Below, piece by piece: positions 23,152 to 32,712 of a stretch of 64,000 bases of DNA. Made by a program: the position numbers and the translations under genes. The stretch is from NCBI GenBank assembly GCA_003220345.1, contig QHSC01000091.1, forward strand, positions 1-64,000, written 5' to 3'. The notes beneath the pieces were generated by a model. That model saw only the letters and a list, made by a program, of their open reading frames with translations, was not told where the DNA came from and searched no databases. The DNA comes from Candidatus Rokuibacteriota bacterium (GTDB lineage Bacteria > Methylomirabilota > Methylomirabilia > Rokubacteriales > CSP1-6). Positions within the stretch are counted from its first letter, which is position 1. Each line of letters opens with the position of its first letter.

Positions 23152-24738
23152 TCACCCGTCACCAGGGGCGGGCAAGGATTGCCCCCGACGCCGCAGCATC
23201 TGACGAAGCGCGGGAATCTCCGGCGCCCTGAGGACCGCGGCCACCGCGCCGTACACGACCACGCCGACGATGAGGGCGCCTCCCATCCACGCCGCCCCCG
23301 GCCAGCCCGCGCCGAGTCTCGGTCCCGCCCACAGACACCACAGCAGAAGCGCGCTCGAGGCCGCAGCCGTCCGCGCGAGCGACCGCAAGGTCTCGCGGCT
23401 GCCCAGCCGGCCGAGACGCCGCCGCAAGAGCCAGTAGAGAAGCGCGAGGTTGATATAGGCGGAGAGCGACGAGGCGAGGGCAAGCCCCGCGTGCTTGAGG
23501 GGCCACATGAGCAGGAGCGCGAGCGCGATGTTCGCGGCCACGGAGACGAGCCCGGCCCACACCGGCGTGCGCGTATCACCGAGGGCGTAGAAGGTCTGCG
23601 CGGCCAGTCGCGTCGCGGAGAAGGCGGGCAGCCCCACCGCATAGCCCGCCAGCGCCTGCGTCGTGAGAACGGCATCGGAGGCTGTGAACTCCCCCCGCTG
23701 GAAGAGGAGCCTCACGATGGGATGACCCAGCACCACGAGGCCGACCGCCGCGGGCACCGCGATGAAGACCGACAGTCTCAACGAGAAGCTCACGGTATCG
23801 CGAAGGGCCGCGTGGTCGCCGCGCGCCGCCTGCGCCGACATGCTCGGCAGGGCGGCCGTGGCCAGCGCGATGCCGAAGACGCCGAGCGGGAACTCCATGA
23901 CCCGGTCGGCGTAGTACAGATAGGAGACCGTCCCCTGCGGCAGCAGCGAGGCGAGCAGCGTGTTGACGAGGACGGTCACCTGCACGGCGGCGAGGGCAAA
24001 GACGGCAGGCCAGAGCCGGCCCGCAATCGCGCGGACGGCGGGATGTCTCCACTCGACCGAGGGCCAGAGGGGCACCCCGAGCCGGCGAAGCTCGGGCAGC
24101 TGAACGAGAAATTGCCCCGCCCCGCCCACGAGGACGCCGACGGCGAGGGCGAGGATGGGCGGCGTCATCCTCACCGCGAGGACGAGCACGGCCAGGATCA
24201 TGGCCACGTTCAGCACGGCGGGCCCGAGCGCCGCCGTGAAAAATCGGTGATGCGCGTTGAGCGCCGCCATGCCCAGGGAGGCCAGCCCCACCAGGACGAG
24301 GTAGGGAAACATGAATCGCGTGAGATCCGCGGCGAGCCCGATCTGTCCCGGATCCGAGGTCCAGCCGGGCGCCATGACGCGCACGATCCACGGCGCCGCG
24401 AGCATGCCGAGGACCGAGACGGCGCAGAGCGCGACCGCGGTGGCGCCCGCCACCGCACGGAGCATCCTCCGGAAGCCCGCGCGGCCGTCATGCGTCAGGG
24501 AGGAGGTGAACACGGGAATGAACGCGGTGGAGAGCGCGCCCTCGGCGAGAAGGCGCCGCAGGAGATTGGGAATGCGAAAGGCGACGAAGAAGGCGTCCGT
24601 GACCGGCCCCGCGCCGAAGGCGCGTGCCACCACCATGTCGCGCACGAACCCCAGGATGCGGCTCAGAAGGGTGGCGAGACCGATCGAGCCCACCGCCCGC
24701 ACGACCCCGTGCCGCACGTCCCGCTGCGCGTCGCTCAC
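23152..24738 (-). CDS. murJ: lipid II flippase MurJ (MviN)
   Basis: ATLLSRILGFVRDMVVARAFGAGPVTDAFFVAFRIPNLLRRLLAEGALSTAFIPVF. Confidence 0.95.
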   Translation of the reverse strand: MSDAQRDVRHGVVRAVGSIGLATLLSRILGFVRDMVVARAFGAGPVTDAFFVAFRIPNLLRRLLAEGALSTAFIPVFTSSLTHDGRAGFRRMLRAVAGATAVALCAVSVLGMLAAPWIVRVMAPGWTSDPGQIGLAADLTRFMFPYLVLVGLASLGMAALNAHHRFFTAALGPAVLNVAMILAVLVLAVRMTPPILALAVGVLVGGAGQFLVQLPELRRLGVPLWPSVEWRHPAVRAIAGRLWPAVFALAAVQVTVLVNTLLASLLPQGTVSYLYYADRVMEFPLGVFGIALATAALPSMSAQAARGDHAALRDTVSFSLRLSVFIAVPAAVGLVVLGHPIVRLLFQRGEFTASDAVLTTQALAGYAVGLPAFSATRLAAQTFYALGDTRTPVWAGLVSVAANIALALLLMWPLKHAGLALASSLSAYINLALLYWLLRRRLGRLGSRETLRSLARTAAASSALLLWCLWAGPRLGAGWPGAAWMGGALIVGVVVYGAVAAVLRAPEIPALRQMLRRRGQSLPAPGDG

Positions 24739-24751
24739 GCGGACATAGTCC

Positions 24752-24780
24752 TTGACAGTGATGGACGTGGACGGTAGGGT
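24752..24780 (+). promoter_or_regulatory. sigma70-type promoter upstream of rpsT
   Basis: TTGACA (24752..24757), 17-nt spacer, TAGGGT (24775..24780). Confidence 0.6.
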
Positions 24781-24872
24781 CTACTGTCGCTCGAGGGTCG
24801 AGCGTCCGGTGTCCACGCACGCAGTGATTGTCGCAGGTTGATCCGAGACCACCTCAGGGGAGGAAGGCAGCC

Positions 24873-25037
24873 GTGGCCAACACGCGATCCGCCATGAAGC
24901 GGATCAAGCAGAACGAGAAGCGTCGCCTGCGCAACCGCGCCGCGCGCGTCCTCGATCGCGCCGTGAGCCGCGGCATCATCCATCGCAATACGGCGGCTCG
25001 CAAGAAGTCGGCCCTCGCCCGCTCCCTCCCCCGCTAG
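24873..25037 (+). CDS. rpsT: 30S ribosomal protein S20, unusually short (54 aa)
   Basis: VANTRSAMKRIKQNEKRRLRNRAARVLDRAVSRGIIHRNTAARKKSALARSLPR: S20 N- and C-terminal blocks joined directly; AGGGGAGGAAGG SD upstream of GTG. Confidence 0.9.
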   Translation: MANTRSAMKRIKQNEKRRLRNRAARVLDRAVSRGIIHRNTAARKKSALARSLPR

Positions 25038-25045
25038 CGCGCGCA

Positions 25046-26347
25046 TCAGCGGCGGGACACGGAGGCGGCCAGGCGCTCCAGCAGCTCGGTGGCGGCGTCG
25101 CGCAGGATTTCCCCGCCCCCCTCTCCGTACAGGCTCCCGCAGGCGATGTAGCTCGGCTTCGCGTAGTCCTCGCGGGTGAGGAAGTAGCCGAGGTAGTCGT
25201 TGGTGTAACCCGCCACGAAGACCCGGGCGAAGTGCCGCCGCCCCGCCTTCTTGATATCGAGACCGAGCCGCGTCTGCAGCTCGCCGGGCACGGTCACCCA
25301 CGCCCCGTCGCCGATCCGGAAGGCGAGAAGCTCGGAAGACGTGGGCAGGGCGGATCCGAGCCCGATGCGGACGAAGCCGGGCGCCCAGCCCGCCAGACAG
25401 TTGCGCGCGGACAGAGCCGGCCTGGGCAGCCTCACACGCGTCACCTGAGAGGCGAGCGGCGCGTCGCTTCCCTCGCCCAGGTCGCGCCACAGCGCGAGGG
25501 CCCCCTCGGCCAGCGCCGCGCCCGCCCACCCGACCCCGCCCCATCCGTGTCGGAGTGGGCTCACGTCCGCCGCCGCGCCGTTGACGAAGAGGGCGGGCGC
25601 GCCCGTCTCCCGCTCGAGACGCGACGAAGCCTCGGCCATCAGGTCGCCAGAGAGGAGGAAATTGTGGCGCCCGAGGGCCGTCCCGTGCACGGCATAGCTC
25701 CACACGACGGCGATGGGACGACCGCGCGCGGCGGTGACCTTGAGCATTCCGAGCTCGGGGTCGAGCGGCTGCTTCAGTCGGCTCCGGCCCAGGCCCGGCA
25801 GCGGCGCGAGGCCCATGATCGCGCGCGCGGGCTCGCGACGTCGCTCCGCCTCTCGGGCCGCCGCCTCCATTCCGTCGAGGAGCCGGGCCCGCACCTCGGG
25901 CGCCAGGCGATCGAGGGCCAGGAAACCGAAGAGCGACGACTCGCTGTAAGCGCCCGGGCCCGAATGCGTGTGCGAGGCCGACAGCACAAGGGTGGGGGCG
26001 GAGCCTCTCGCGGCCAGGCGCTGGCGCAGGTCCGTGACGAGAGTCGGATCGATGCCGATGGTGTCCACGGCGAGCCACAGGATCTGCGTGGCCCCGGACG
26101 TCAGGACGAGGGCGCGCGCCCGAATGGGATCGTGGACGCCGGTCGACGGCCTGAACCAGAAGGCGTAGGGCCGGCTTCCGAGAAGATCGGGCATCCACGC
26201 GCGACGCGGAAATCCTCCGTAGCCCGCGAGCGGCGTGCCGGCGGGAAGCACGATCTCCACCGACGCCGCGCCCGCTTCGAGCGCCGCCGCGGGTGACGGC
26301 GACGCGGCCATCGCGAGCAGGATAGTGGCGGCGGTCAGTCCGCGCAC
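25046..26347 (-). CDS. neutral/alkaline ceramidase-like protein
   Basis: GYGGFPRRAW, LVLSASHTHSGPGAYSES, FVAGYTNDYLGYFLT motifs; signal-like N-terminus. Confidence 0.75.
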   Translation of the reverse strand: MRGLTAATILLAMAASPSPAAALEAGAASVEIVLPAGTPLAGYGGFPRRAWMPDLLGSRPYAFWFRPSTGVHDPIRARALVLTSGATQILWLAVDTIGIDPTLVTDLRQRLAARGSAPTLVLSASHTHSGPGAYSESSLFGFLALDRLAPEVRARLLDGMEAAAREAERRREPARAIMGLAPLPGLGRSRLKQPLDPELGMLKVTAARGRPIAVVWSYAVHGTALGRHNFLLSGDLMAEASSRLERETGAPALFVNGAAADVSPLRHGWGGVGWAGAALAEGALALWRDLGEGSDAPLASQVTRVRLPRPALSARNCLAGWAPGFVRIGLGSALPTSSELLAFRIGDGAWVTVPGELQTRLGLDIKKAGRRHFARVFVAGYTNDYLGYFLTREDYAKPSYIACGSLYGEGGGEILRDAATELLERLAASVSRR

Positions 26348-27213
26348 AGGTCGGCCACGAGCAGGCAGAGCTCGGGGCGCGCGAGGCCGCCCAGCTTGAG
26401 CCGACGCTCCACCTTCCAGCACCGCGCGAGGCGCGAGGCGGCCGGGGTGGCGCGCCGCGCCTGGCCCGCCAGGATGGCCAGGATGCGCAGCGGCTCCTCG
26501 CCGGCCGAGAGGAGCCGGTCCAGGAGGGGCAACGCCGATCCCGGGTCGCGGAGCTCCACCGCGCGCGTCAGCTCGAAGATCTCCCGCGAGCGATGCTCTC
26601 CGACCACAGCCTGGATCTGTGCCACGCCGATCCGCCTGTTGTCCGCGCCCCCGGCGAGGGCCGCCTTGCCGAGCTCGGCGGCGAGCGCGGCCGGCTCCTC
26701 GCCCACGAGGGTGACGAGGAGCTGCGCGGCGTCCTCGGCCAGCTCCAGTCCCTCGGAGGCGGCATGAGCGCGGAGCCATCCGATGAGGGAGCGACCGGAG
26801 AGGCGCGGCACGTCGATCACGGAGGCGGCGGGCACCGCCTTGAGCAGCCAGTGCGAGGAGGCGAGGACTTGCGGGACGGCGAGAAGAAGCGCCGTCGTCG
26901 GGTTCGGCTGACCCAGGTACTCCACGAGCGGCTCGGCCTGCTTGGGGCCGAGCGCCTCCACTCCGCGGGCGATCACGACCCGCCGCGCCGCGCCCCACGG
27001 AAAGGTCTGGGCGGCGCGGACGATGCCCTCGGCCCCCGCCTCCCGCGCCTCGAGGACATCGCGCGACATGACGAGCTCGGCCGCCTCCGGAATGAGGGCG
27101 CGCGTGATCCGTGCGATGGCCTCGTCGATCAGGAAGGGCTCGGCGCCGTGAAGGAGCGTCACCGCGGCGACCTGTCCGACCTCGGCCGCCCGGAGCCAGC
27201 TCCCGTAGTTCAC
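26335..27213 (-). CDS. holA: DNA polymerase III delta subunit
   Basis: TLLHGAEPFLIDEAIARI...FELTRAVELRDPGSALPLLDRLL...PLRILAILAGQ; sits between lptE and downstream genes. Confidence 0.9.
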   Translation of the reverse strand: MNYGSWLRAAEVGQVAAVTLLHGAEPFLIDEAIARITRALIPEAAELVMSRDVLEAREAGAEGIVRAAQTFPWGAARRVVIARGVEALGPKQAEPLVEYLGQPNPTTALLLAVPQVLASSHWLLKAVPAASVIDVPRLSGRSLIGWLRAHAASEGLELAEDAAQLLVTLVGEEPAALAAELGKAALAGGADNRRIGVAQIQAVVGEHRSREIFELTRAVELRDPGSALPLLDRLLSAGEEPLRILAILAGQARRATPAASRLARCWKVERRLKLGGLARPELCLLVADLCAD

Positions 27214-27749
27214 TAGAAGCGGTCGACCGCGTGATTGACCACTTTTCGCCCTATCTCCACGGCGGCCTGCTTGACCGCCCCTTCCTCGCGGCTCACGGTA
27301 TCGGCGACCTGGCCCGCGACCTGGAAGTCCACCACCTCGCGCAGCCCCTGCTGCTCCCAGAGCATGGCGCTCTTCTTGAGGTCGCGGAACCGGACGTTCA
27401 TGGTCACGGCCAATCGATAGGAGCGGAGGTTCAGGCGGCTGTCGAAGGCGAGCGACTGCACCTCGAAGCCGATGATCTCGCCCTCGAGCATGGAGTCAGC
27501 CGCGTCGAGCGAGACCACGCGGAGCTTGCCGTTGGTGGTGAAGGCGTTGACCACGGCGCTGCTGATGGTGCTCTCGACGCCGGGCTCGGTGGTCCGGTTC
27601 CTGAAGACGGGCACGGCCACGCTCTTGATGTGGTCCGGCAGGTTGCCCTGCAGCGAGTAGCCGCAGCCACCGACGCACAGCGCCGCGGCCAGGGCGAGTA
27701 TTGTCCGGATCTGGGGGGAAGCGGCGCCGCTAGTGCCCCGACCCCTCAT
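27213..27749 (-). CDS. lptE: LPS-assembly lipoprotein LptE
   Basis: Lipobox LCVGGCGYSLQG; KSVAVPVFRNRTTEPGVESTISSAVVNAFTTNGKLRV; ATGA overlap with leuS stop. Confidence 0.88.
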   Translation of the reverse strand: MRGRGTSGAASPQIRTILALAAALCVGGCGYSLQGNLPDHIKSVAVPVFRNRTTEPGVESTISSAVVNAFTTNGKLRVVSLDAADSMLEGEIIGFEVQSLAFDSRLNLRSYRLAVTMNVRFRDLKKSAMLWEQQGLREVVDFQVAGQVADTVSREEGAVKQAAVEIGRKVVNHAVDRF

Positions 27750-30247
27750 GAGCTGGTCACGATGTTGACCAGCCTCCCGGGCACGACCACGACCTTGGCG
27801 ACCTGCCGGCCATCGATCCACGGACGCACTTTGTCCTCGGCCAGCGCCGCCTCGCGGATGCTCTGCTCGGGCGCGCCGACCTCGACGGTGAGACGCGTCC
27901 GTACCCGGCCATCCACCTGCACGACGATCTCCACCGCCTCGCGACGAAGCGCCGCGGGGTCGGCGGTGGGCCATGGCTGAGTGAAGAGGCTGCCCGGGCG
28001 GCCGAGGATGGTCCACAGCTCCTCGCCGATGTGGGGGCAGACGGGCCCCAGGAGAAGCAGCGCGGTGTCGACGGCCTCGCGCAGGAGCGCCGCCCGCTCC
28101 GCGCGGGCCACCCGGTCCAGCGAGTCGCGCTCGAAGTCGTGGAGGGCGTTGACGAGCTCCATCACCGCGCTGATGGCGGTATTGAAGTGGAAGTCGCGCT
28201 CGACGTCGGAGGTGACGCGCGCGACCGTCTCGTGGATGACCCGGCGGAAGGCTCGGCCCGCCTCCGAGAGCGGGCCCGGCCCGGGAGGCCCGGCCGCGCC
28301 GATCTCCTCGCGATGCGCGTGGACGAAGCGCCAGAGGCGGTTGAGGAAGCGCGAGGCGCCTTCCACCCCGCTCTCCGTCCACTCGAGGTCCCGCTCGGGC
28401 GGAGCGGCGAAGAGCGTGAAGAGTCGCGTCGCGTCGGCCCCGAAGCGCCGGATCATGTCGTCGGGATCGACCACGTTGCCCTTGGACTTTGACATCTTGG
28501 CGCCGTCCTTGATCACCATGCCCTGGGACAGGAGCGCGCGGAACGGCTCGTCGAGGGCGATGAGATCCAGGTCGCGGAGCACCTTGGTGAAGAACCGCGC
28601 ATAGAGGAGGTGGAGCACGGCGTGCTCGATGCCCCCGATGTACTGGTCCACGGGCATCCAGTACTCGGCGGCGGCGCGCTCGAACATCCCCTCATCGTAG
28701 TGCGGCGAGCAGTAGCGGAGGAAATACCAGGACGACTCCACGAAGGTGTCCATGGTGTCGGTGTCGCGCCGCGCCTTGCCCCCGCAGCGCGGGCATGTGG
28801 TGTTGACGAAGGACGCCACGCCCGCGAGTGGAGACCCGCCCTTGCCGCTGATCTGGACGTTCTGGGGCAGCACCACGGGCAGGTTCTCTTCGCGCTCGGG
28901 CACCATGCCGCACGTCTCGCAGTAGAGAATGGGAATGGGCGCGCCCCAGTAGCGCTGCCGGCTGATGCCCCAGTCGCGGAGCCGGTAGTTGACCTTCGAG
29001 CGCCCGATCCCCTGCCTCACGAGCCAGTCGATGGCCGCGCGCTTGGCCTCGTCCACGGACAGCCCGTCGAGGAAGCCCGAGTTGATCTTCACGCCGTCGC
29101 CCGTGTAGGCCTGGGTGTCCTCCCATCCTTCCGGACGCTTGACGGTGGCGACGATGTCGAGCCCGTGCTGCTTGGCGAACTCCCAGTCCCGCTGGTCTTC
29201 TCCCGGCACGGCCATGATGGCACCCGTGCCGTAGCCCATGAGGACATAGTCGGCGAGGAAGAGCGGGATCTCCGCGTCCGTGAACGGATTGACAGCGCGC
29301 GCGCCGAGCCGCAGCCCACGCTTCGGCCGGTCGGCGGCGAGGCGCTCGATCTCGGACTCCCGCGCCACCTCCTGCCGAAAGGCGGCCACACGCGCGCGCT
29401 CCTCCTCGTCGGCGACGAGGGCGTCCACAAGGGGGTGCTCGGGGGCGAGCACCGCGTAGGTCATGCCGAAGGCGGTGTCGGGCCGCGTGGTGAAGATCGT
29501 GATGGCGAGGCCGGCGCGTCCCACCACGGGCAAGTCGAACTCCGCGCCCTCGCTCCGTCCGATCCAGTTGCGCTGCATGGTGAGGACCCGCTCGGGCCAG
29601 CCGGGGAGCCGGTCGCACCAGTCCAGGAGCTCCTCGGCATAGTCGGTGATCTTGAAGAACCAGCCTTCGATCTCCTTGGCCTCGACCTCGGAATCGCAGC
29701 GCCAGCAGCGGCCCGCCTCCACCTGCTCGTTGGCGAGGATGGTCTGGCACGACGGACACCAGTTGACCTTGGAGCGCTGCTTGTAGGCGAGACCCCGCTC
29801 GAACATCCGGATGAAGATGAGCTGCTCCCACCGGTAGTACGCGGGATCGCAGGTGGCGAGCTCGCGGTCCCAATCGTAGGACATGCCGAGACGCCCGAGC
29901 TGCGTCTTCATGTTGGCGATGTTCTCGAGCGTCCACACGACGGGGTGGACCCCGTTGTCGATGGCGGCGTTCTCCGCGGGGAGGCCGAAGGCGTCCCATC
30001 CCATGGGGTGGAGGACGTTGAAGCCCCGCATGAGCTTGAAGCGGGCCAGAAGATCACCGATGGTGTAGACGCGGACGTGGCCCATGTGAATCCGGCCCGA
30101 GGGATAGGGAAACATCTCGAGGCAGTAGTACTTGGGCCGGCCCGGATCCTCGGTGACCCGGAACTGCTTGCTCTTCTCCCAGACCCCCTGCCACTTGGGC
30201 TCGATGTCCCGGAAGGGATAGCGGTCCTGGCGGTCGTCGATGGCCAT
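27746..30247 (-). CDS. leuS: leucyl-tRNA synthetase
   Basis: YPSGRIHMGHVRVYTIGD, MSKSKGNVVDPDDMI. Confidence 0.98.
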   Translation of the reverse strand: MAIDDRQDRYPFRDIEPKWQGVWEKSKQFRVTEDPGRPKYYCLEMFPYPSGRIHMGHVRVYTIGDLLARFKLMRGFNVLHPMGWDAFGLPAENAAIDNGVHPVVWTLENIANMKTQLGRLGMSYDWDRELATCDPAYYRWEQLIFIRMFERGLAYKQRSKVNWCPSCQTILANEQVEAGRCWRCDSEVEAKEIEGWFFKITDYAEELLDWCDRLPGWPERVLTMQRNWIGRSEGAEFDLPVVGRAGLAITIFTTRPDTAFGMTYAVLAPEHPLVDALVADEEERARVAAFRQEVARESEIERLAADRPKRGLRLGARAVNPFTDAEIPLFLADYVLMGYGTGAIMAVPGEDQRDWEFAKQHGLDIVATVKRPEGWEDTQAYTGDGVKINSGFLDGLSVDEAKRAAIDWLVRQGIGRSKVNYRLRDWGISRQRYWGAPIPILYCETCGMVPEREENLPVVLPQNVQISGKGGSPLAGVASFVNTTCPRCGGKARRDTDTMDTFVESSWYFLRYCSPHYDEGMFERAAAEYWMPVDQYIGGIEHAVLHLLYARFFTKVLRDLDLIALDEPFRALLSQGMVIKDGAKMSKSKGNVVDPDDMIRRFGADATRLFTLFAAPPERDLEWTESGVEGASRFLNRLWRFVHAHREEIGAAGPPGPGPLSEAGRAFRRVIHETVARVTSDVERDFHFNTAISAVMELVNALHDFERDSLDRVARAERAALLREAVDTALLLLGPVCPHIGEELWTILGRPGSLFTQPWPTADPAALRREAVEIVVQVDGRVRTRLTVEVGAPEQSIREAALAEDKVRPWIDGRQVAKVVVVPGRLVNIVTSS

Positions 30248-30295
30248 ATTTCTGGCTGATTTTTACCACACTTAGGAGGGGGGCGCAAGAAAGCC

Positions 30296-30320
30296 CCCCG
30301 GGGGCCGGAGGCCCCCGGGG
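30296..30320. terminator. perfect G/C hairpin
   Basis: CCCCGGGGGCC-GGA-GGCCCCCGGGG, 11-bp stem, 3-nt loop, downstream of 30332..30580. Confidence 0.6.
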
Positions 30321-30331
30321 ACGGGCAAGAT

Positions 30332-30580
30332 CTACTTCTTCTTCAGGGTGAGGTTGATCGCCTTCGCGGCCTCGTCGGCCTTGGCAACCGACTCGGCGTG
30401 CTTGCCCGAGTCATGAAGGGCCTTGGCTTCCTTGGCAAGGGCCTGAGCTTTCTTCGACGCGTCATCCGTCTTGCCGGCCGTCGCGTCCTCGATCTGCTTG
30501 ATCAGGAGCGGGCACTGGTTGGCCAGAGCCGCCCCAGCGGTCGCGACGATCAGGGCAAGAGCTATCAGGACTCTCCTCAT
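30332..30580 (-). CDS. small exported helical protein (82 aa)
   Basis: MRRVLIALALIVATAGAALA signal then Lys/Ala-rich helical segment. Confidence 0.6.
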   Translation of the reverse strand: MRRVLIALALIVATAGAALANQCPLLIKQIEDATAGKTDDASKKAQALAKEAKALHDSGKHAESVAKADEAAKAINLTLKKK

Positions 30581-30612
30581 GTGTTCACCCCCTTTCCGTT
30601 GCTGTCGGCATT

Positions 30613-32505
30613 CTAACCTCTTTCCGGACGGGTGGGTTCCCCGTTGGACGGCGCCGATTCCCCTTTCGGTGCCGCCGGAGGCTCCGGGGCGGGGTGAAAG
30701 AAATCGTGGATGCGCTCCGCGAGCTTGGGTGAGACCTTCGGCACGGCGGCGAGCTGAGCGACCGAGGCCTCGCGCACCGCGCGCGCCGAGCCCAGGCTGC
30801 GAAGCAGGCTCGTTCTCAATGTCGGCCCCACGCCGGGAATCTGGTCGAGCACCGAGCTGATGGTCCGCTTCGTCCGCAGCTTCTTGTGATACGTGATCGC
30901 GAAGCGGTGCGCCTCGTCACGGATCTTCTGCAGCGCCTGGAGCGCGGGCGAGGTCAGCTCGAGGACGAGGGGCTCGAGCCGATCCGGCGTGTACACCTCC
31001 TCCGCTCTCTTGGCGAGGGAGGCCATGGGCAGATAGTCGAGCCCGAGCGCCTCGAGGGCCTTGAGCCCCGCGCCCAGCTGACCGCGACCGCCATCGAGCA
31101 GCACCAGATCGGGAAGGGCGCCGTCGGTCTCGAGGGCCTTGCCGTAGCGGCGCGTCACCACCTCGTGCATGGCCGCGAAGTCGTCCGTGCCCGTCACTGT
31201 CCGGATGCGATAGCGCTTGTAGTCGTCCTTCTTCATCTCCCCGTCCTGCCAGACGACCATGGAGGCCACCGTCTCCCCGCCCTGGAAGGTCGAGATGTCG
31301 AAGGCCTCGATCCGGTGCGGCGCCTCGGGGAGATTGAGGGCGCGCTGCAGCTCGTCGAGCACGGCCTGCGTCCGGTTGCCGCGGGACAACAGGTAGGTCG
31401 AGAGCGCCAGCGCCGCGTTCTCCTCCGCCATGGCCACGAGCTCGCGCTTGCGCCCGCGCTGGGGAGCGAGGAGCTCGACGCGCCCGGCCCGTCGCCGGGC
31501 CAGCCACTCGAGGACCAGATCCGCCTCGGGAATCTCGGCGGAGAGGAGGATCTCGGGCGGCGGGGTCACCTCGCGGGCGTAGAACTGGCGGAGAAAGGCG
31601 GAAAGCAGCTCGCCCTCGCCTTCCCCGCCCAGCCGCTCGAAGAAGAAGGACTCGCGCCCGAGGAGCCGGCCGCGACGAACGAAGAAGAGCTGCACGCAGG
31701 CATCGGGCCCCTGGCGCACGCAGCCCACGATGTCCAGGTCGCTGTCCTCGGTCGAGATGATCTTCTGCCGCTCCCGCACCGTGTTCAGCGCCTGGACGCG
31801 GTCGCGCAGCCGCGCGGCCTGCTCGAACTTGAGCTCCTCGGCCGCCGACTCCATCTGCATCGTCAGCTCCTGGGCGAGACCGTCGTTCTTCCCCTCGAGG
31901 AAGCGCTCGACGTCGGCCACCGTCCCCGCGTAGCCCTCCCGGCTCTCCCACCCCGTGCAGGGCGCGTTGCAGCGATGGATGTAGTACTGCAGGCACGGTC
32001 GCGATCGCTTGCCATCGATCTTGATCCGGCAGGTCCGGAGGGGAAAGAGCTGGCGGACGAGCCGGAGCGTCTCGCGCATGGCCGTGGCAGGGTAGAACGG
32101 CCCGAAGTAGGCGGCGCCGTCCTGCTGCACGCGCCGCGCCACCACCAGTCGCGGGTACTCCTCGTTGGTGGTGAGCTTGAGGAACGGGTAGTGCTTGTCG
32201 TCGCGCAGGATGATGTTGTAGCGGGGCCGGTGCTTCTTGACGAGGTTCGACTCCAGGATGAGGGCCTCGAGCTCATTGCTCGTGACGATGTACTCGAAGT
32301 CGCGGATCTGCCCGACGAGGGCGTCCGTCTTCGGGTCGGGGGCGCGGGACTCCTGGAAATAGGAGCGCACGCGGCTCTTCAGGGAGGCGGCCTTACCCAC
32401 GTAGATGATCTGGCCCTTGGCGTCCTTGTAGAGATAGACGCCGGGCCGGGCGGGAAGCCGGTCGAGCTTGTCCTCGAGCTCCCCCGCCCCTACGCGCCCA
32501 GCCAC
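30613..32505 (-). CDS. uvrC: excinuclease ABC subunit C
   Basis: LPARPGVYLYKDAKGQIIYVGKAASLKSRVRSYF, HRCNAPC, C-terminal HhH. Confidence 0.95.
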   Translation of the reverse strand: MAGRVGAGELEDKLDRLPARPGVYLYKDAKGQIIYVGKAASLKSRVRSYFQESRAPDPKTDALVGQIRDFEYIVTSNELEALILESNLVKKHRPRYNIILRDDKHYPFLKLTTNEEYPRLVVARRVQQDGAAYFGPFYPATAMRETLRLVRQLFPLRTCRIKIDGKRSRPCLQYYIHRCNAPCTGWESREGYAGTVADVERFLEGKNDGLAQELTMQMESAAEELKFEQAARLRDRVQALNTVRERQKIISTEDSDLDIVGCVRQGPDACVQLFFVRRGRLLGRESFFFERLGGEGEGELLSAFLRQFYAREVTPPPEILLSAEIPEADLVLEWLARRRAGRVELLAPQRGRKRELVAMAEENAALALSTYLLSRGNRTQAVLDELQRALNLPEAPHRIEAFDISTFQGGETVASMVVWQDGEMKKDDYKRYRIRTVTGTDDFAAMHEVVTRRYGKALETDGALPDLVLLDGGRGQLGAGLKALEALGLDYLPMASLAKRAEEVYTPDRLEPLVLELTSPALQALQKIRDEAHRFAITYHKKLRTKRTISSVLDQIPGVGPTLRTSLLRSLGSARAVREASVAQLAAVPKVSPKLAERIHDFFHPAPEPPAAPKGESAPSNGEPTRPERG

Positions 32506-32705
32506 AAGGTCACCGCGAGGAGGGCGAGGCCCACCAGCGCCGGCACCAGCACCATCCACGTCAGCATTTCCCCCCAGCGCCGAAGCGCGAGCGCTCCCGT
32601 GCGTCCGCGCCGCGGCGGATTGAGAAAGGCGATCAGCTTGGAGAGCACCACGAGCGCCACCGCAAGCACGGCGAAGAATACGAGGGTCCACTTGACCACG
32701 AACAC
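32490..32705 (-). CDS. small two-TM hypothetical protein (71 aa)
   Basis: VFVVKWTLVFFAVLAVALVVLSKLIAFLNPP...WMVLVPALVGLALLAVTLWLGA between uvrB and uvrC, overlaps uvrC start. Confidence 0.5.
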   Translation of the reverse strand: MFVVKWTLVFFAVLAVALVVLSKLIAFLNPPRRGRTGALALRRWGEMLTWMVLVPALVGLALLAVTLWLGA

Positions 32706-32712
32706 GGCGTCA

